Below are positions 1 to 8,789 of a stretch of DNA of 56,716 bases, piece by piece. Each line of letters starts with the position of its first letter. Positions within the stretch are counted from its first letter, which is position 1. The notes beneath the pieces were generated by a model that worked only from the letters and a program-made list of their open reading frames with translations, was not told the origin of the DNA and did no database searches. Source of the stretch: a virus. The translations under genes and the position numbers were made by a program. The stretch spans positions 1-56,716 of the IMG/VR virus record IMGVR_UViG_3300010403_000026; one strand, written 5' to 3'.

Positions 1-488
1 GGGTTGACGACCGGGAAGGAACCCGTGAAGTTCCCCAATCCATTCGTCGTGTGGGTGATCTGCGCCACGCTCTCATGGGGAAGGAACATCCGGAAGACGG
101 TGTTGTAGGACTGCATGGCCGACACTGAGGAGGTGAAGACCATCACCTTCTGAGAATCGAGCTGCCCCGTGATGGCCCCGAAGGTGGTCGGGATGTTGAG
201 GTTCGGAAAGGCCGTGAAGTCACAGATGCAGACTCGTGGGAGTCGGACCGGACAGTTCTGGACGCAGAACCACCTTGGAGGATTCCGGATGAGATGTGTC
301 GAACCCCACAGGGCCTCCGTCTGACCGGCCGCGAGGGATTGGAGGTAAGGGGTCCAAGCCACCGGGAAGGAGGTGCGGTCCGATGCTCTTGGAAGTTTCC
401 CCGTCCACGAAAAGTTGGATTGAAGATAGCCGGTGGTTCCCGACCATCCGGTGACACGTCTGGCCGGGAGCTTGAGGGCGGGGTTCAT
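1..488 (-). CDS. Virion-region protein, 3' end cut by the window edge
   Basis: The frame opens with an ATG at 488 that overlaps the TGA of the upstream gene (ATGA) and stays open to base 1, giving 162 codons. It starts MNPALKLPARRVTGWSG and is rich in Trp, Thr, Phe and Asn. The frame continues exactly from base 56716 down to a TGA at 56671, adding about 18 residues that end GTIFRAG, which would make a protein of about 180 aa. It is the last gene of the tail/internal-protein series. I recognise no family; a virion or adsorption protein is inferred from position only. Confidence 0.7.
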   Translation of the reverse strand, partial: MNPALKLPARRVTGWSGTTGYLQSNFSWTGKLPRASDRTSFPVAWTPYLQSLAAGQTEALWGSTHLIRNPPRWFCVQNCPVRLPRVCICDFTAFPNLNIPTTFGAITGQLDSQKVMVFTSSVSAMQSYNTVFRMFLPHESVAQITHTTNGLGNFTGSFPVVN

Positions 489-1645
489 TTCAGTCGTTCA
501 CGGAAGAACTTCTTGGCCGCGTAGGGGGCCGTCAGTTCCTCGTTGGACAGGAAGGGATTGATGGTCCTGAAGAACCCACCGATCAACTGGCCGGTTGAAG
601 CCTGCGGATTGAGGTAGTTCTTGTACTCATCCGGTGGGTACATCTGCTGGATCACCTGATTGAGCGCCGCCAAGCGTTCGTTGGTCAGCATCCCCGGCTG
701 GAGCTGCTCGCGCTTGAAGATGCCTTCGAGAGCAGCGTCGATGGGCGGAAGTTTCCCAGACTGGTCGGGGGTTCCGAGAAGCTCCAAAAGCGGACCGAGT
801 TGCCCAACCGGACCCGCAGGCTGAGGCTGTCCCTGCGAGGCCCGGATGCGGGCGTTGCGGATGTCGGTGATGATCTGGGGAAGGTTCTGGGCGATCCCCT
901 GTCCGGTGTTGGCTTTAATCATCGCCTCGGTGTCGCGCTGTGCCAATCCAGAGGGGGAGCGCAAAAAGTCATCGACCCCTTTCTGGTGCTCGAACTTCTG
1001 CTGTTGAAGGCCGAATTCCTTGTTCCGGAGCTGGTTCTCCTGATCGAGCGCCGCCATTCGTTGAAGGAGTCCGGCGCTCTGGTACTGGTTGTGCTGCTGG
1101 GCCTCCGCGAGACGTGCCTGCGAAGCTTGCTCGGAGACGGCGGCATTCAGGTTCGCCAGATAGCGGGCGTTGGCCGAGTGCTCGGATTCGTCCATGTGCC
1201 GCCACGGGGCCTCGACGCGGACGCCGGGATTGTCGGTCTGGACGGGTTCGATGACCTGCTGGGCCATTGGGCCAGCGTCGATGGAAGGTCCGCCAGCCTG
1301 ACCGCTCTTCATCTTGTTGACGAGATTGCCGAAGTATCCCGGTCCTGAAGGCGCAGGCCCCTGACCCATCATGTCCGCGATACCGCTCATGAACCCAAGG
1401 GACTTTTGCGGAGGAGCAACTTCTCGCGGCATCAACGGCAGTTCTTCTACCGGAATCGGACCGCTGCTCCCCATCTCCATGATTGGGCCTCTTCGCCCCT
1501 GCTTCTCCGCAAGGTCCAGCGCCCCCATCTTGGGACGGAAGTTCCCCTGCTGGGCCGCGCCTTCGTCGATGGCGCGCTGCCACCACGGGCGGGAGTCTCC
1601 CTGAACCCCTTGACCCAACATCGCCAAAATCTGCTGAATGGCCAT
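485..1645 (-). CDS. Putative internal virion protein, Gln/Ala-rich
   Basis: A 386-aa protein with a Gly/Pro-rich N-terminal third and a long helical middle (about residues 150-230) rich in Gln, Ala, Glu and Leu, which looks like coiled coil. The start ATG overlaps the stop of the upstream gene, so the two are translationally coupled. Long low-complexity helical proteins after the tail genes of short-tailed phages are often ejected internal virion proteins. That role is inferred from position and composition; no enzymatic motif is visible. Confidence 0.65.
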   Translation of the reverse strand: MAIQQILAMLGQGVQGDSRPWWQRAIDEGAAQQGNFRPKMGALDLAEKQGRRGPIMEMGSSGPIPVEELPLMPREVAPPQKSLGFMSGIADMMGQGPAPSGPGYFGNLVNKMKSGQAGGPSIDAGPMAQQVIEPVQTDNPGVRVEAPWRHMDESEHSANARYLANLNAAVSEQASQARLAEAQQHNQYQSAGLLQRMAALDQENQLRNKEFGLQQQKFEHQKGVDDFLRSPSGLAQRDTEAMIKANTGQGIAQNLPQIITDIRNARIRASQGQPQPAGPVGQLGPLLELLGTPDQSGKLPPIDAALEGIFKREQLQPGMLTNERLAALNQVIQQMYPPDEYKNYLNPQASTGQLIGGFFRTINPFLSNEELTAPYAAKKFFRERLK

Positions 1646-2280
1646 TATCCGAATCCTGCAAGGGCGGAAAGAAGGGCGCTGATCTGATCGGCCTGAATCT
1701 TCCGGGAACCGAGTTCCTGGTCGCTTCTGGCCGTCTGACTCTTGAGAAGCTGGGCGGCATTCCCCTCCGCCGCGCCAAAGCGGATGTTTCGTTCACTCTC
1801 GGCGTTCTGGGCCATCCCCTGTCGGCCGAAGGAGCCTTGCAGAGCCGCTAGAAGAGGGCTGTTGGACCCGAATCCCCTTCCGGACAGGGATTGGGCGGCT
1901 TCGCGTCCCCTGGAGGCCGTGGCGGCGTCCGTGTTGGCCCTGGAGGCGTTGACTTGCTGCTGAACCATCTCCTGGTTCCAGATTGGGCCAGCGGAGATGG
2001 TAGGCAAAGGTCCGCCCGGACCTCCTCCCGTTCCGGAGATCGCCTTCGTGAAGTAGGGGAAAAGGGCCTGGAAGCGCTGCTGTTTCTGGTCCGCGACGTA
2101 TTTCCCAAGAGGCTCGTACTCCAGCCCATCCACGGGACTGCCGTGGCCGAACTTGGTCCTCACGAGTCCCGGAAGAGCGCCGTACCACGCGGAACTGAGG
2201 CTCGACTCCGGGGCGGTCAACGTGTTGGTCATCCACGGGAGCATGGACCCTTGAGCGCCGGGATAGATGTTTTGTGCCAT
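1645..2280 (-). CDS. Putative internal virion protein, small
   Basis: A 211-aa protein with little secondary-structure signal in the first half and an Ala/Gln/Ser-rich helical second half (about residues 105-210), the same composition as the 386-aa protein encoded next. The pair may act together, for example as ejection proteins, but this is inference. No signal peptide, membrane segment or catalytic motif can be seen. It ends at the start codon of the next gene. Confidence 0.62.
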   Translation of the reverse strand: MAQNIYPGAQGSMLPWMTNTLTAPESSLSSAWYGALPGLVRTKFGHGSPVDGLEYEPLGKYVADQKQQRFQALFPYFTKAISGTGGGPGGPLPTISAGPIWNQEMVQQQVNASRANTDAATASRGREAAQSLSGRGFGSNSPLLAALQGSFGRQGMAQNAESERNIRFGAAEGNAAQLLKSQTARSDQELGSRKIQADQISALLSALAGFG

Positions 2281-2289
2281 TGAATCACC

Positions 2290-2814
2290 CTAGAGCCAAA
2301 CGCTCGCCTGAAAGTAATACTGCGTCCCTACCTGGCTGACCATCGTGAACGTACCGGCCGGGACAGAGTCGGCTGGGTCAATCTGAAGCTGGATGGCGGA
2401 GACTCTGGACGACGGTCCCGGATAGCCCTGTTTATACAAGTCTACTTGGTAGTTGCTTCCCGTGCCAGACACGATGACGCCGATGATCTGTCCCTGGACC
2501 TGCCTCTGGGAGATCAGGTTCGAGAGATCGGACCCATCGGACTCCGACCCGGAGAGCAGGCCAAGGTCGTCGTAGGTCAACTCTTTCGACTGGTCGTTGC
2601 TCTCCAGCGCGAGCAATCCATCCGTCGAGGAAGGCTGAAGGCGGTCGATGATCTTCAGCGGGGGGCGTCCAGTCTGCTTGACGATCTCCAGTCCCCCTTC
2701 GATGCGGACCGGAATATTGGACGTGAAGAGGGCGTAGAGTTCCTTCGCAAGTTCATCAATGCTCTTCCAGTTTGTCCGCATCAGGCGGTTGGAGGCTTCG
2801 CCGAAGAGGCTCAT
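2290..2814 (-). CDS. Tail-region structural protein, unknown family
   Basis: A 174-aa protein that starts [18 protein letters not shown] and overlaps the stop of the large tail gene by 4 nt (ATGA). The N-terminal 40 residues are helical; the C-terminal half (from about residue 105) is beta-rich, with alternating hydrophobics and GTFTMVSQVGTQYYFQASV at the end. It is tightly coupled to the tail gene, so a tail or connector component is likely. The family is not recognised. Confidence 0.65.
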   Translation of the reverse strand: MSLFGEASNRLMRTNWKSIDELAKELYALFTSNIPVRIEGGLEIVKQTGRPPLKIIDRLQPSSTDGLLALESNDQSKELTYDDLGLLSGSESDGSDLSNLISQRQVQGQIIGVIVSGTGSNYQVDLYKQGYPGPSSRVSAIQLQIDPADSVPAGTFTMVSQVGTQYYFQASVWL

Positions 2815-5546
2815 TTCTCGACGCCCTCAAGTCCCAATCTGAATATGGTTACTGGGTCCGGACCCGTGACTCCCCGAAGCTCCAGTGTAACGCGCCGGAT
2901 GCCGTCCATTGATTCCTCCCTCCGTCCGGAGAGGGCTTTCTTCGCATACCCGATTCGTTTCGAGAGCGCGACCACCATGTCGGGGTCGCCCCTCTGGGTT
3001 GCGACCTCCATTTCCTGAGCGCCCGTCTGGTCGATCCCCATGTTCTCCGGGTCTTCATCCTGATCGACGAATCTTCGCATGTCGAACGTCATGTCGGACT
3101 TGGTGGGGATGAACGACACGTCGAAGCTCCTCTGCTGGTCGGCTTCGCTCATAGCCAGTTGGTGCGACCCTCCTGACCACACCCACGGGACGCCCCCGAT
3201 CTGGTACTTGGAGGTGTCGTCCGGAACGATCATCCACGGCCACGAGAAGGTGAGCTTCGTTGAAGTCCTCGCGGAAACGATCCGCGTCTGTCCCTTCCCT
3301 CTGCCGGAGGTGATCGTCACCGGAAGTCCGATGGTATCCGCGAGGAAAGAGGCGCTTGAGTCCGTGAGGGACGAGAATCCACCGGAGGTCGCGGTCCCAC
3401 GCTCCGATCCCCCGGTCGCGCCGTCCAGTTGCCCAACCCAATAGGCGAGCACTTCACGGAACTGTGAGCCAAGGTAGCACTGCTCAGTTCCGGACCCCCA
3501 TCCTCCCGATTGGGGGCCGATGCGCCCCACGCAGGAAGCTCCCACGGGGACTTTGAATTCCTCGATCCACCAGCGCTTCTTCAGGTACGAGAAGCACAGC
3601 GCATGACGAGGGAGGTAGTCCCCGGAGAGAGCGACGAACCACCGGATTACCCCCTGAGTCTGGTAGTGCAAGCAGTGGAAGAATCTCTGCGAGGACCAGT
3701 TGATCTGGTGAAGGGAATTCGGGTCGGAGCGGAAGACGCTCTGGATCGCATCCGAGACCGCCCCTCCACCTTCACCGCCGTCGAACAAGTGAACCCCCTG
3801 CTCATCCAGCATGTAGACCCCATCGTCCGTGATCGCCCAACACCTGTTGTTGATGCAGCCACGGAGTTTCGCCATGTAGACCACCCCGTCTCTTGCAGGG
3901 TTGGTCTGGAAGGTCAGACGGTGGATGTGCCGCCTTTCGAGGAGGAACACGAAGGAGCGGTACGAGAACCCTCCCGTGAAGTCGTCACCGTCTTCTTCGA
4001 TGGAAAGCCCGTTCGTGACCGGGACGGCTTCCGCGAGTCCGGCCTCCGAGTAGTAGCAGATGCGGCGCTCCGCAGGGGCAGGACGGATGGAGTAGAAGGA
4101 ATAAGTGGAAGTCGCGCCACCGTAGGCTTCCGTCAGCGTCAGCGTTGACCCAGAAGCGCTCGCGATCTCGTAGGGCTTGGGAGCGCCGTCGATGTAGATG
4201 AAGCGATTCGCGAACGTAACGGGCCAACTGGCGTTGATGGCCGTGACGGTCGTGGACCCGTTCGTGACCGCGACGTTTCCTTCCGAGTAGGGGACTTCCC
4301 CGAAGTAGAACATCCGGTCCTGATGGGCGACCGGGAAGCATTTCCAGTTCGGGGGGACGGTGTAGATGTTGACAATATCGTTCCCCTCCACGTCGAAGAA
4401 GGGGACCGCTTCCTGCGCGGACAATTGGGAGTCCGAACGGGTCGAAGTGGCCGTAGTCGTCAACAAAGAAGTCGTGTCCACATCCACGTAGAAGGTCGTC
4501 GCCTGCCCATCGGTGTTCCGGAGAATCTGCCTTCTGACTACTTTGGGTTCGACGGGAACAGGGAAGCCCGTGTAGGTGATCGTCAGACACCCGGAGGTCC
4601 AGATCGCATTGGGGCTTGGCGAAAAGGCGAAGATTCCCGAAGAGCCATTGAGGTTGAAGCGATTCTGGTCCAGAACCGTGACTTCCCACGTCCCGTTGGC
4701 GTCCTCGTTCCCCAGGACTCCGGAGACCTTGACGATCAGGCCCGTCGTCAGCCCGTGTCCGTTGGACGTGATGGTGATCGGGGTCGTGGGAGAAGCATCG
4801 GTGATAATCCCCGTCGTCCCCGTGGTGATGATTCCGCCGCTGACGTAGTTGGCGTTTCCACCGCTCGTCTGGTTGATGGCGAACGTCGTCCCCGAAGGGA
4901 CGGTGAGGACAGTCCACGTTCCGTTGGCGTCCGTGTTCCCCACGACCCCCGTGATGACCACCGTGGCCCCGACGTTGATGAGGTGAGCGACCGCCGTCGT
5001 GATCGTGATCGGAATCTGGAGCTTCCACGTCGCTGAATTGTTGACGTAGACGCCGTTGCTCGTTGAACCGTTGAGCCTGAACTGGGTGGCGGTGACGACC
5101 GTGATCGTCCACGTCCCGTTCATCGCCGTGTCCCCAAGAGCGCCCGTGATCTTCAGAATGTCGTTCGTGGCCCTTCCATGAGGGGTGGCCGTATTGCAGA
5201 CGATGGGGGTTCCACCCGCCCCGGTCGGAGAGGAGAGGACGGTCCCGGAAGCTGAGTTGGAGGCGTTCGTGACCTGAATGGTCCTCCCCCCACGGGCGTC
5301 GAGCTGAGCCGACACGGGGGAGAGGTTGGAGAAGTTGCCGAAGCGGTCAACGAATCTGGAGTACGCGAAGTAGCTGCCGATGATGTTCCCGATCCCGGAA
5401 CCACTCATCGTCAGCGCCGTCAGTGGAGGAAGAACGCCAGCCGGTTCAGCTTGCGCTGACTGCCCGTCCCACCTGAGCGAATTTTCTATTCCATTGCAAA
5501 TAAGAAGGATATTTGATCCCGGCTCTAACGCAAAATTATCAGGCAT
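2811..5546 (-). CDS. Large tail protein with repeated beta domains
   Basis: About 911 aa from the ATG at 5546 (a GTG at 5555 is also in frame). Residues about 110-310 hold three copies of a beta unit with the pattern HGL-TG-V-I-G-NANGTW-V-V-F-LNG, resembling the FCCH-like units seen in phage tail proteins. The rest is beta-rich with a Trp/Tyr-rich region near the middle. This is the longest virion gene. Its first 20 or so codons are a recoded copy: the original 5' end lies at 6281-6346, upstream of the inserted HNH gene, whose stop overlaps this start. Domains of the sort found at 8607-8786 normally precede this type of protein. Confidence 0.8.
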   Translation of the reverse strand: MPDNFALEPGSNILLICNGIENSLRWDGQSAQAEPAGVLPPLTALTMSGSGIGNIIGSYFAYSRFVDRFGNFSNLSPVSAQLDARGGRTIQVTNASNSASGTVLSSPTGAGGTPIVCNTATPHGRATNDILKITGALGDTAMNGTWTITVVTATQFRLNGSTSNGVYVNNSATWKLQIPITITTAVAHLINVGATVVITGVVGNTDANGTWTVLTVPSGTTFAINQTSGGNANYVSGGIITTGTTGIITDASPTTPITITSNGHGLTTGLIVKVSGVLGNEDANGTWEVTVLDQNRFNLNGSSGIFAFSPSPNAIWTSGCLTITYTGFPVPVEPKVVRRQILRNTDGQATTFYVDVDTTSLLTTTATSTRSDSQLSAQEAVPFFDVEGNDIVNIYTVPPNWKCFPVAHQDRMFYFGEVPYSEGNVAVTNGSTTVTAINASWPVTFANRFIYIDGAPKPYEIASASGSTLTLTEAYGGATSTYSFYSIRPAPAERRICYYSEAGLAEAVPVTNGLSIEEDGDDFTGGFSYRSFVFLLERRHIHRLTFQTNPARDGVVYMAKLRGCINNRCWAITDDGVYMLDEQGVHLFDGGEGGGAVSDAIQSVFRSDPNSLHQINWSSQRFFHCLHYQTQGVIRWFVALSGDYLPRHALCFSYLKKRWWIEEFKVPVGASCVGRIGPQSGGWGSGTEQCYLGSQFREVLAYWVGQLDGATGGSERGTATSGGFSSLTDSSASFLADTIGLPVTITSGRGKGQTRIVSARTSTKLTFSWPWMIVPDDTSKYQIGGVPWVWSGGSHQLAMSEADQQRSFDVSFIPTKSDMTFDMRRFVDQDEDPENMGIDQTGAQEMEVATQRGDPDMVVALSKRIGYAKKALSGRREESMDGIRRVTLELRGVTGPDPVTIFRLGLEGVEK

Positions 5547-6174
5547 TTTGGCCACGAATCTTTCTGGGCGGCTTGGTTAGCGCATCTTCAACGCTCCATC
5601 CACGGTCAAGCCTTTTAACAACCATCAAGCTATTCACCCTCATCCTCTCAGCGAACATCGAAACGCATCCTCGCTCACCACGAAACTCAATGATCCGATT
5701 AGACCTTGTGTTCCTAGCTTGCTCTTTTGGAGTCGCCCACCGGCAGTTGTCAGGCTCGTAGTTTCCATTATTGTCGATTCGGTCAATCGAATGAACGCTA
5801 GAAGGCATCGGCCCCATATCGTCATAGAAGTTTTGGAAAACAAGCCATCGCTCACAAACCGTGATTCCTCTGCCTCCATAACGTGGCCACGATGGGGAGT
5901 TGGGGTTTAAGCACCGCGATTTCATCGCATTCCAAGAGTAGTATTCCTTTTGGCCGTACATGCCGTGCGTTGTCGGAATTTCTCTTTGTCTTTCTCGGTG
6001 GAGGCATCCGCAGCTTCTTGTTTTTGAAAGAAGAAGAACTTCTTTTTCGGTTCCGCAGGCGCACCGACAAAGCCAATAAATTCGGTGCTTCCCGCTGTGA
6101 AATGCTTTTCTTGCGATTCTGAGAACTGTTAACCTTCCAACAACGTCACCTGTCCGGTCGATAAATCTGCCCAT
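5539..6174 (-). CDS. HNH homing endonuclease inserted in the tail gene
   Basis: A 211-aa protein starting [17 protein letters not shown] with an AAGG ribosome site. An N-terminal zinc ribbon (CRCACG, then SCGC) is followed by the HNH core typical of phage homing enzymes: [41 protein letters not shown] and EQARN-RSN. The C-terminus ([10 protein letters not shown]) is a DNA-recognition tail found in this group. It cuts DNA at a specific site and spreads by homing. It separates the dead 5' end of the tail gene (6281-6346) from the working gene, and its last codons overlap the new start. A longer frame to 6573 exists but lies over the upstream genes and is not believed. Confidence 0.9.
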   Translation of the reverse strand: MGRFIDRTGDVVGRLTVLRIARKAFHSGKHRIYWLCRCACGTEKEVLLLSKTRSCGCLHRERQREIPTTHGMYGQKEYYSWNAMKSRCLNPNSPSWPRYGGRGITVCERWLVFQNFYDDMGPMPSSVHSIDRIDNNGNYEPDNCRWATPKEQARNTRSNRIIEFRGERGCVSMFAERMRVNSLMVVKRLDRGWSVEDALTKPPRKIRGQNA

Positions 6175-6280
6175 GTTGTGTACCTTGGCGGGCCAACCCG
6201 AACAGCCGCGAGGCGGTACACTGCCAAGCGGCCATTCGGATTTTCGATGGATCATGACTTCCACCGTTCCCAATTGGATT

Positions 6281-6346
6281 TTACGAAATGCCGTTGCAGA
6301 TGAGCAGGATGTTGGACCCGGATTCAAGCGCGAAATTATCGGGGAT
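6281..6346 (-). pseudogene. Orphaned 5' end of the tail gene
   Basis: Reading from 6346 gives (ATC)[19 protein letters not shown] and then Ser-stop. The working tail gene begins [20 protein letters not shown], so 18 of 19 residues after the first codon agree. Thirteen of those 18 are spelled with a different synonymous codon (for example TTC/TTT, CTT/TTA, GGG/GGA, AAC/AAT, CTC/CTT). The initiator is ATC here, with an in-frame stop two codons upstream, so the remnant is dead. It lies just after the stop of the 220-aa gene, where the native start would be expected. Confidence 0.85.
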
Positions 6347-6349
6347 ACG

Positions 6350-7012
6350 TCACCTCCCGTACCGGCCTTCGGCGATCTGAGCGGAGATGCGACTGGTGTC
6401 TCGCTGAACGACGCCGACGAAGGTTTGCGTCTTGGCGAAATCGTTGGCTGATCGCACTGAGGACTGGGAGAAAATGACGGTCTCGCACCCGTCTTCGACC
6501 GGGCCGCTGTAGTACACGGTGATTTCGCAAAAATCCACCCACGCCTCAACGGGGTCGGTGCCGCTGTTTTCAAGAACGAGCAGGAGCGAACCGAAGTCGT
6601 CGCTGTTCACGACATCGACATCAATCGACGGTTCGCTCCAGAGGTCGGAGGAATTTCCGTAGACATAGGTCGTCTGAGTCGTGGTCCAGATTGCCGGGTC
6701 AGCGCCAATCGACCCCGCTACGGAGACTCCCGGACCAATAGTCAGAAAGACCCCTTGATCCTTTACTTCCCCGGCCTCGGTGTTTTTCCGCCTCGTCCAT
6801 GCGATTTCGACTCCACGGATCATCGACCCGTCAGGAATCTCGAAGCCGAAGGCGCGTGCCTCAAGGTAATTCGTCTGATCGGACGCCACCATGTCCGCAA
6901 CGGCGTAGTTGTGGTCGTCGGAAAGGATGTTGGACGTGTTGGTCCAGTCAACGGTCCCTCCACCGGCAGGCTCGTTGTCGGCAAACGTCGGCGAAGAGGT
7001 GACAGATGCCAC
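6350..7012 (-). CDS. Tail-region structural protein
   Basis: A 220-aa protein starting [19 protein letters not shown]. It has alternating beta-strand patterns throughout and no transmembrane or catalytic motif. The middle (about residues 60-160) has the look of a carbohydrate-binding-type jelly roll ([18 protein letters not shown], then [13 protein letters not shown]). The position between small tail genes and the large tail gene suggests a tail fibre or tip part. Its stop lies directly before the orphaned tail-gene start. Confidence 0.65.
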   Translation of the reverse strand: MASVTSSPTFADNEPAGGGTVDWTNTSNILSDDHNYAVADMVASDQTNYLEARAFGFEIPDGSMIRGVEIAWTRRKNTEAGEVKDQGVFLTIGPGVSVAGSIGADPAIWTTTQTTYVYGNSSDLWSEPSIDVDVVNSDDFGSLLLVLENSGTDPVEAWVDFCEITVYYSGPVEDGCETVIFSQSSVRSANDFAKTQTFVGVVQRDTSRISAQIAEGRYGR

Positions 7013-7016
7013 TGCG

Positions 7017-7169
7017 TCACTCGATGGTCAGGTAGGGGCGAGTGTCCGAATTGATTCCCGTTACAGGGACTTGGCTCTGATCCAATAGTTGGACTCTGGC
7101 ATCCATCGCCAGTTGCTCAGGAGTCAAAAGAGCCTGAAGCTTGTCGATCAATTCCTGCCATGTGAACAT
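7017..7169 (-). CDS. Small tail-region protein
   Basis: About 50 aa starting MFTWQELIDKLQALLTPEQL, an amphipathic helix, with a GAGG ribosome site in front of the ATG at 7169. Two further in-frame ATGs upstream (7175, 7181) could also serve; the one at 7181 overlaps the preceding stop. Function unknown. Confidence 0.55.
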   Translation of the reverse strand: MFTWQELIDKLQALLTPEQLAMDARVQLLDQSQVPVTGINSDTRPYLTIE

Positions 7170-7177
7170 CGTCATCC

Positions 7178-7663
7178 TCATTGAAGGGTGTTGGTGTACG
7201 TGGTCTGGAGCACCTGACCGGATTCCAAGGTTCGTGGGGTCGAGAATGCCCCCGTGGCCCACAGGGTTCCGACCGCCCCGCCCTTCGTCGAGTCCGAGGC
7301 GAGGAACTGGCCGTAGACCACGTTCCCGTTCGTGACGTTGGTGAAACTGCAAACCGTTGGGTTCGTCACCGACCCGCTGGCCGAAGACCCCGGCGTCCAC
7401 GTCTGCCTTACTGACTCCGAGTAGTCGGTGAACTCGCTCCACCCCGTATGGGAACCCATCGTGTCGTCGGCGGAGAGGGCGGAAAACCCTGAGTTGTTAA
7501 TCAGCCCAAGAAACCACGGCGTCAACTGCGACGTGCCGCCCAAGGCCACGTCGTTCATGTAGTTCAACCCAACCGTCGTGGCCCCGTTGGGGAACTTTTC
7601 TTCCCAGGCGAGTGAGCCATCGGGGTTGTAGCATCGGGTCGTGAAGTAGCCGTTTTGCTTCAT
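7178..7663 (-). CDS. Phage structural protein, tail region
   Basis: A 161-aa protein with the start MKQNGYFTTRCYNPDGSLAWE and a Gly, Asn and Thr-rich beta pattern. This start and composition resemble a widespread family of small virion proteins in short-tailed phages; the exact role of that family is unclear to me. It overlaps the upstream gene by 4 nt. Confidence 0.68.
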   Translation of the reverse strand: MKQNGYFTTRCYNPDGSLAWEEKFPNGATTVGLNYMNDVALGGTSQLTPWFLGLINNSGFSALSADDTMGSHTGWSEFTDYSESVRQTWTPGSSASGSVTNPTVCSFTNVTNGNVVYGQFLASDSTKGGAVGTLWATGAFSTPRTLESGQVLQTTYTNTLQ

Positions 7664-8097
7664 GACACACTCGGATTTTTCAGGCGGAACAACTTACCGG
7701 AGTCAGCTTGGGACACCAAAAACCTCGCATGGGGAAGTTCGTGCTGCGTCATGGCGATGATGGACCCGTCCACGTTCCCTCCGGGGATCACCGCCCACCT
7801 TGAGAACTTGACCCCCAGATACGTCCCATTCGTCCAGCGCATGACGGCCTCGTAGTAGCCGGTCGTGAACCTTCCGTCGAGAAAGAGCTTGAGGCAGAAC
7901 CTCCCAGTGGCGGTGCCGTCGTCCTTCGGCATCTTGAGTCCGCCGACCACGAGGTTCGTGTTCTTCCACACGTCGAGGATGGGGGGAGAACTCGGCCAGG
8001 AGATTGTGCCGTTTTCACTCGCAATGCACGCCACCGAAAGTGAAAGCTCCTGACCGAGTTGTTTCCTCCCCAACCAGTCGGATAGTGAATCGACCAT
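7660..8097 (-). CDS. Tail-region protein, beta-rich
   Basis: A 145-aa protein starting MVDSLSDWLGRKQLGQELSL. Residues 30-130 carry strands with repeated aromatic residues (FCLKLFLDGRFTTGYYEAVMRW). It lies in a run of tightly packed tail genes and overlaps the next one by 4 nt. Family not recognised. Confidence 0.62.
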   Translation of the reverse strand: MVDSLSDWLGRKQLGQELSLSVACIASENGTISWPSSPPILDVWKNTNLVVGGLKMPKDDGTATGRFCLKLFLDGRFTTGYYEAVMRWTNGTYLGVKFSRWAVIPGGNVDGSIIAMTQHELPHARFLVSQADSGKLFRLKNPSVS

Positions 8098-8098
8098 G

Positions 8099-8605
8099 CT
8101 ACACCACGCAAACGGAGAACGTCTGTACGTAGGCCGTGCCGCTGATCGCGTAGCTCAGATGCACGCTGTAGTTCTGCCCCGCGTCGAGTCCTTTAGCGGC
8201 CGAGCATTCGAGGGCCATGTTGTAGAACCCCGTGACCGTGAATGCCCCACCAGCCGTGTAGACCCCACCGGCTGAAACTGCGACCGAGAAGGTGTTGTCG
8301 TCGATCCGAGTGACGACCCAGGTTCCGTTGACCCCCGTCGAGCCTCCCACGCCGGAGATCGTGACCCTCATCCCGGTTTGAAGCCCGTGGGAATTGCAGG
8401 TGATGACCGCTGGATTGGTGTTTGTGACCCCGGTGATGACCCCGGTGTGCTTGTTCGTCACCGTCCCACCGGCGTTCGCGAGCAGCCCGGAGGCCCCGTA
8501 GACTCTCCACGTAGGAAGGGCGTCCGCTGCCGTGGGGGTGTCGCCGACCCGTGTCTGCACTCCGGCGTTCAGGGTGTCGTCGAGTTCTACCAGACCTAGA
8601 AACAC
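8099..8605 (-). CDS. Tail-region protein with one FCCH-like beta unit
   Basis: A 168-aa protein starting with GTG (VFLGLVELDD). Residues about 60-115 contain one copy of the beta unit that occurs three times in the large tail protein (ITCNSHGLQTGMRVTISGV, then VNGTWVVTRIDDNTF). The shared unit suggests that both belong to the same virion structure. The start lies just after the stop of the 59-aa gene. Confidence 0.68.
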   Translation of the reverse strand: MFLGLVELDDTLNAGVQTRVGDTPTAADALPTWRVYGASGLLANAGGTVTNKHTGVITGVTNTNPAVITCNSHGLQTGMRVTISGVGGSTGVNGTWVVTRIDDNTFSVAVSAGGVYTAGGAFTVTGFYNMALECSAAKGLDAGQNYSVHLSYAISGTAYVQTFSVCVV

Positions 8606-8606
8606 G

Positions 8607-8786
8607 TCATCCGTCCTCGAATGAAACTCTCTTGTAGCCCTTTCTGGTGCTCATCTGCCCCAGCACGCAACTGACGATGTTGACCTGATTGTCCGCCGTT
8701 CCATCCGGAATGTCCTCGGAGTCGTAGTCGTCAAGAAGGCCTGGGAAATCACGTATGTCCAGCCGTGTTTCAGCAGGTGAAGCCAT
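8607..8786 (-). CDS. 59-aa protein like the N-terminus of a tail protein
   Basis: Not a shadow frame: ATG at 8786, 59 codons and a TGA at 8607-8609. It contains IRDFPGLLDDYDSEDIPDG, then NQVNIVSCVLGQMSTRKGYKR. The pattern of a D-F-GL start, a PDG element, a conserved Asn-Val and a final R-KGY is typical of the N-terminus of large phage tail proteins, where it is followed by domains like those at 2811-5546. Here it stands alone, about 3 kb upstream of the large tail gene. It may be a split-off domain that works in trans. Confidence 0.65.
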   Translation of the reverse strand: MASPAETRLDIRDFPGLLDDYDSEDIPDGTADNQVNIVSCVLGQMSTRKGYKRVSFEDG

Positions 8787-8789
8787 AGG

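Noticed and set aside
3985-5112. 375-residue minus-strand frame rich in His, Arg and Asp
   Set aside because: It is the shifted frame of the repeated beta units of the tail gene; the composition is an artefact of repeated codons.
5539-6573. Longer 344-residue version of the HNH frame
   Set aside because: The extension lies over the 220-aa gene and the orphaned tail start. HNH homology begins at the ATG at 6174.
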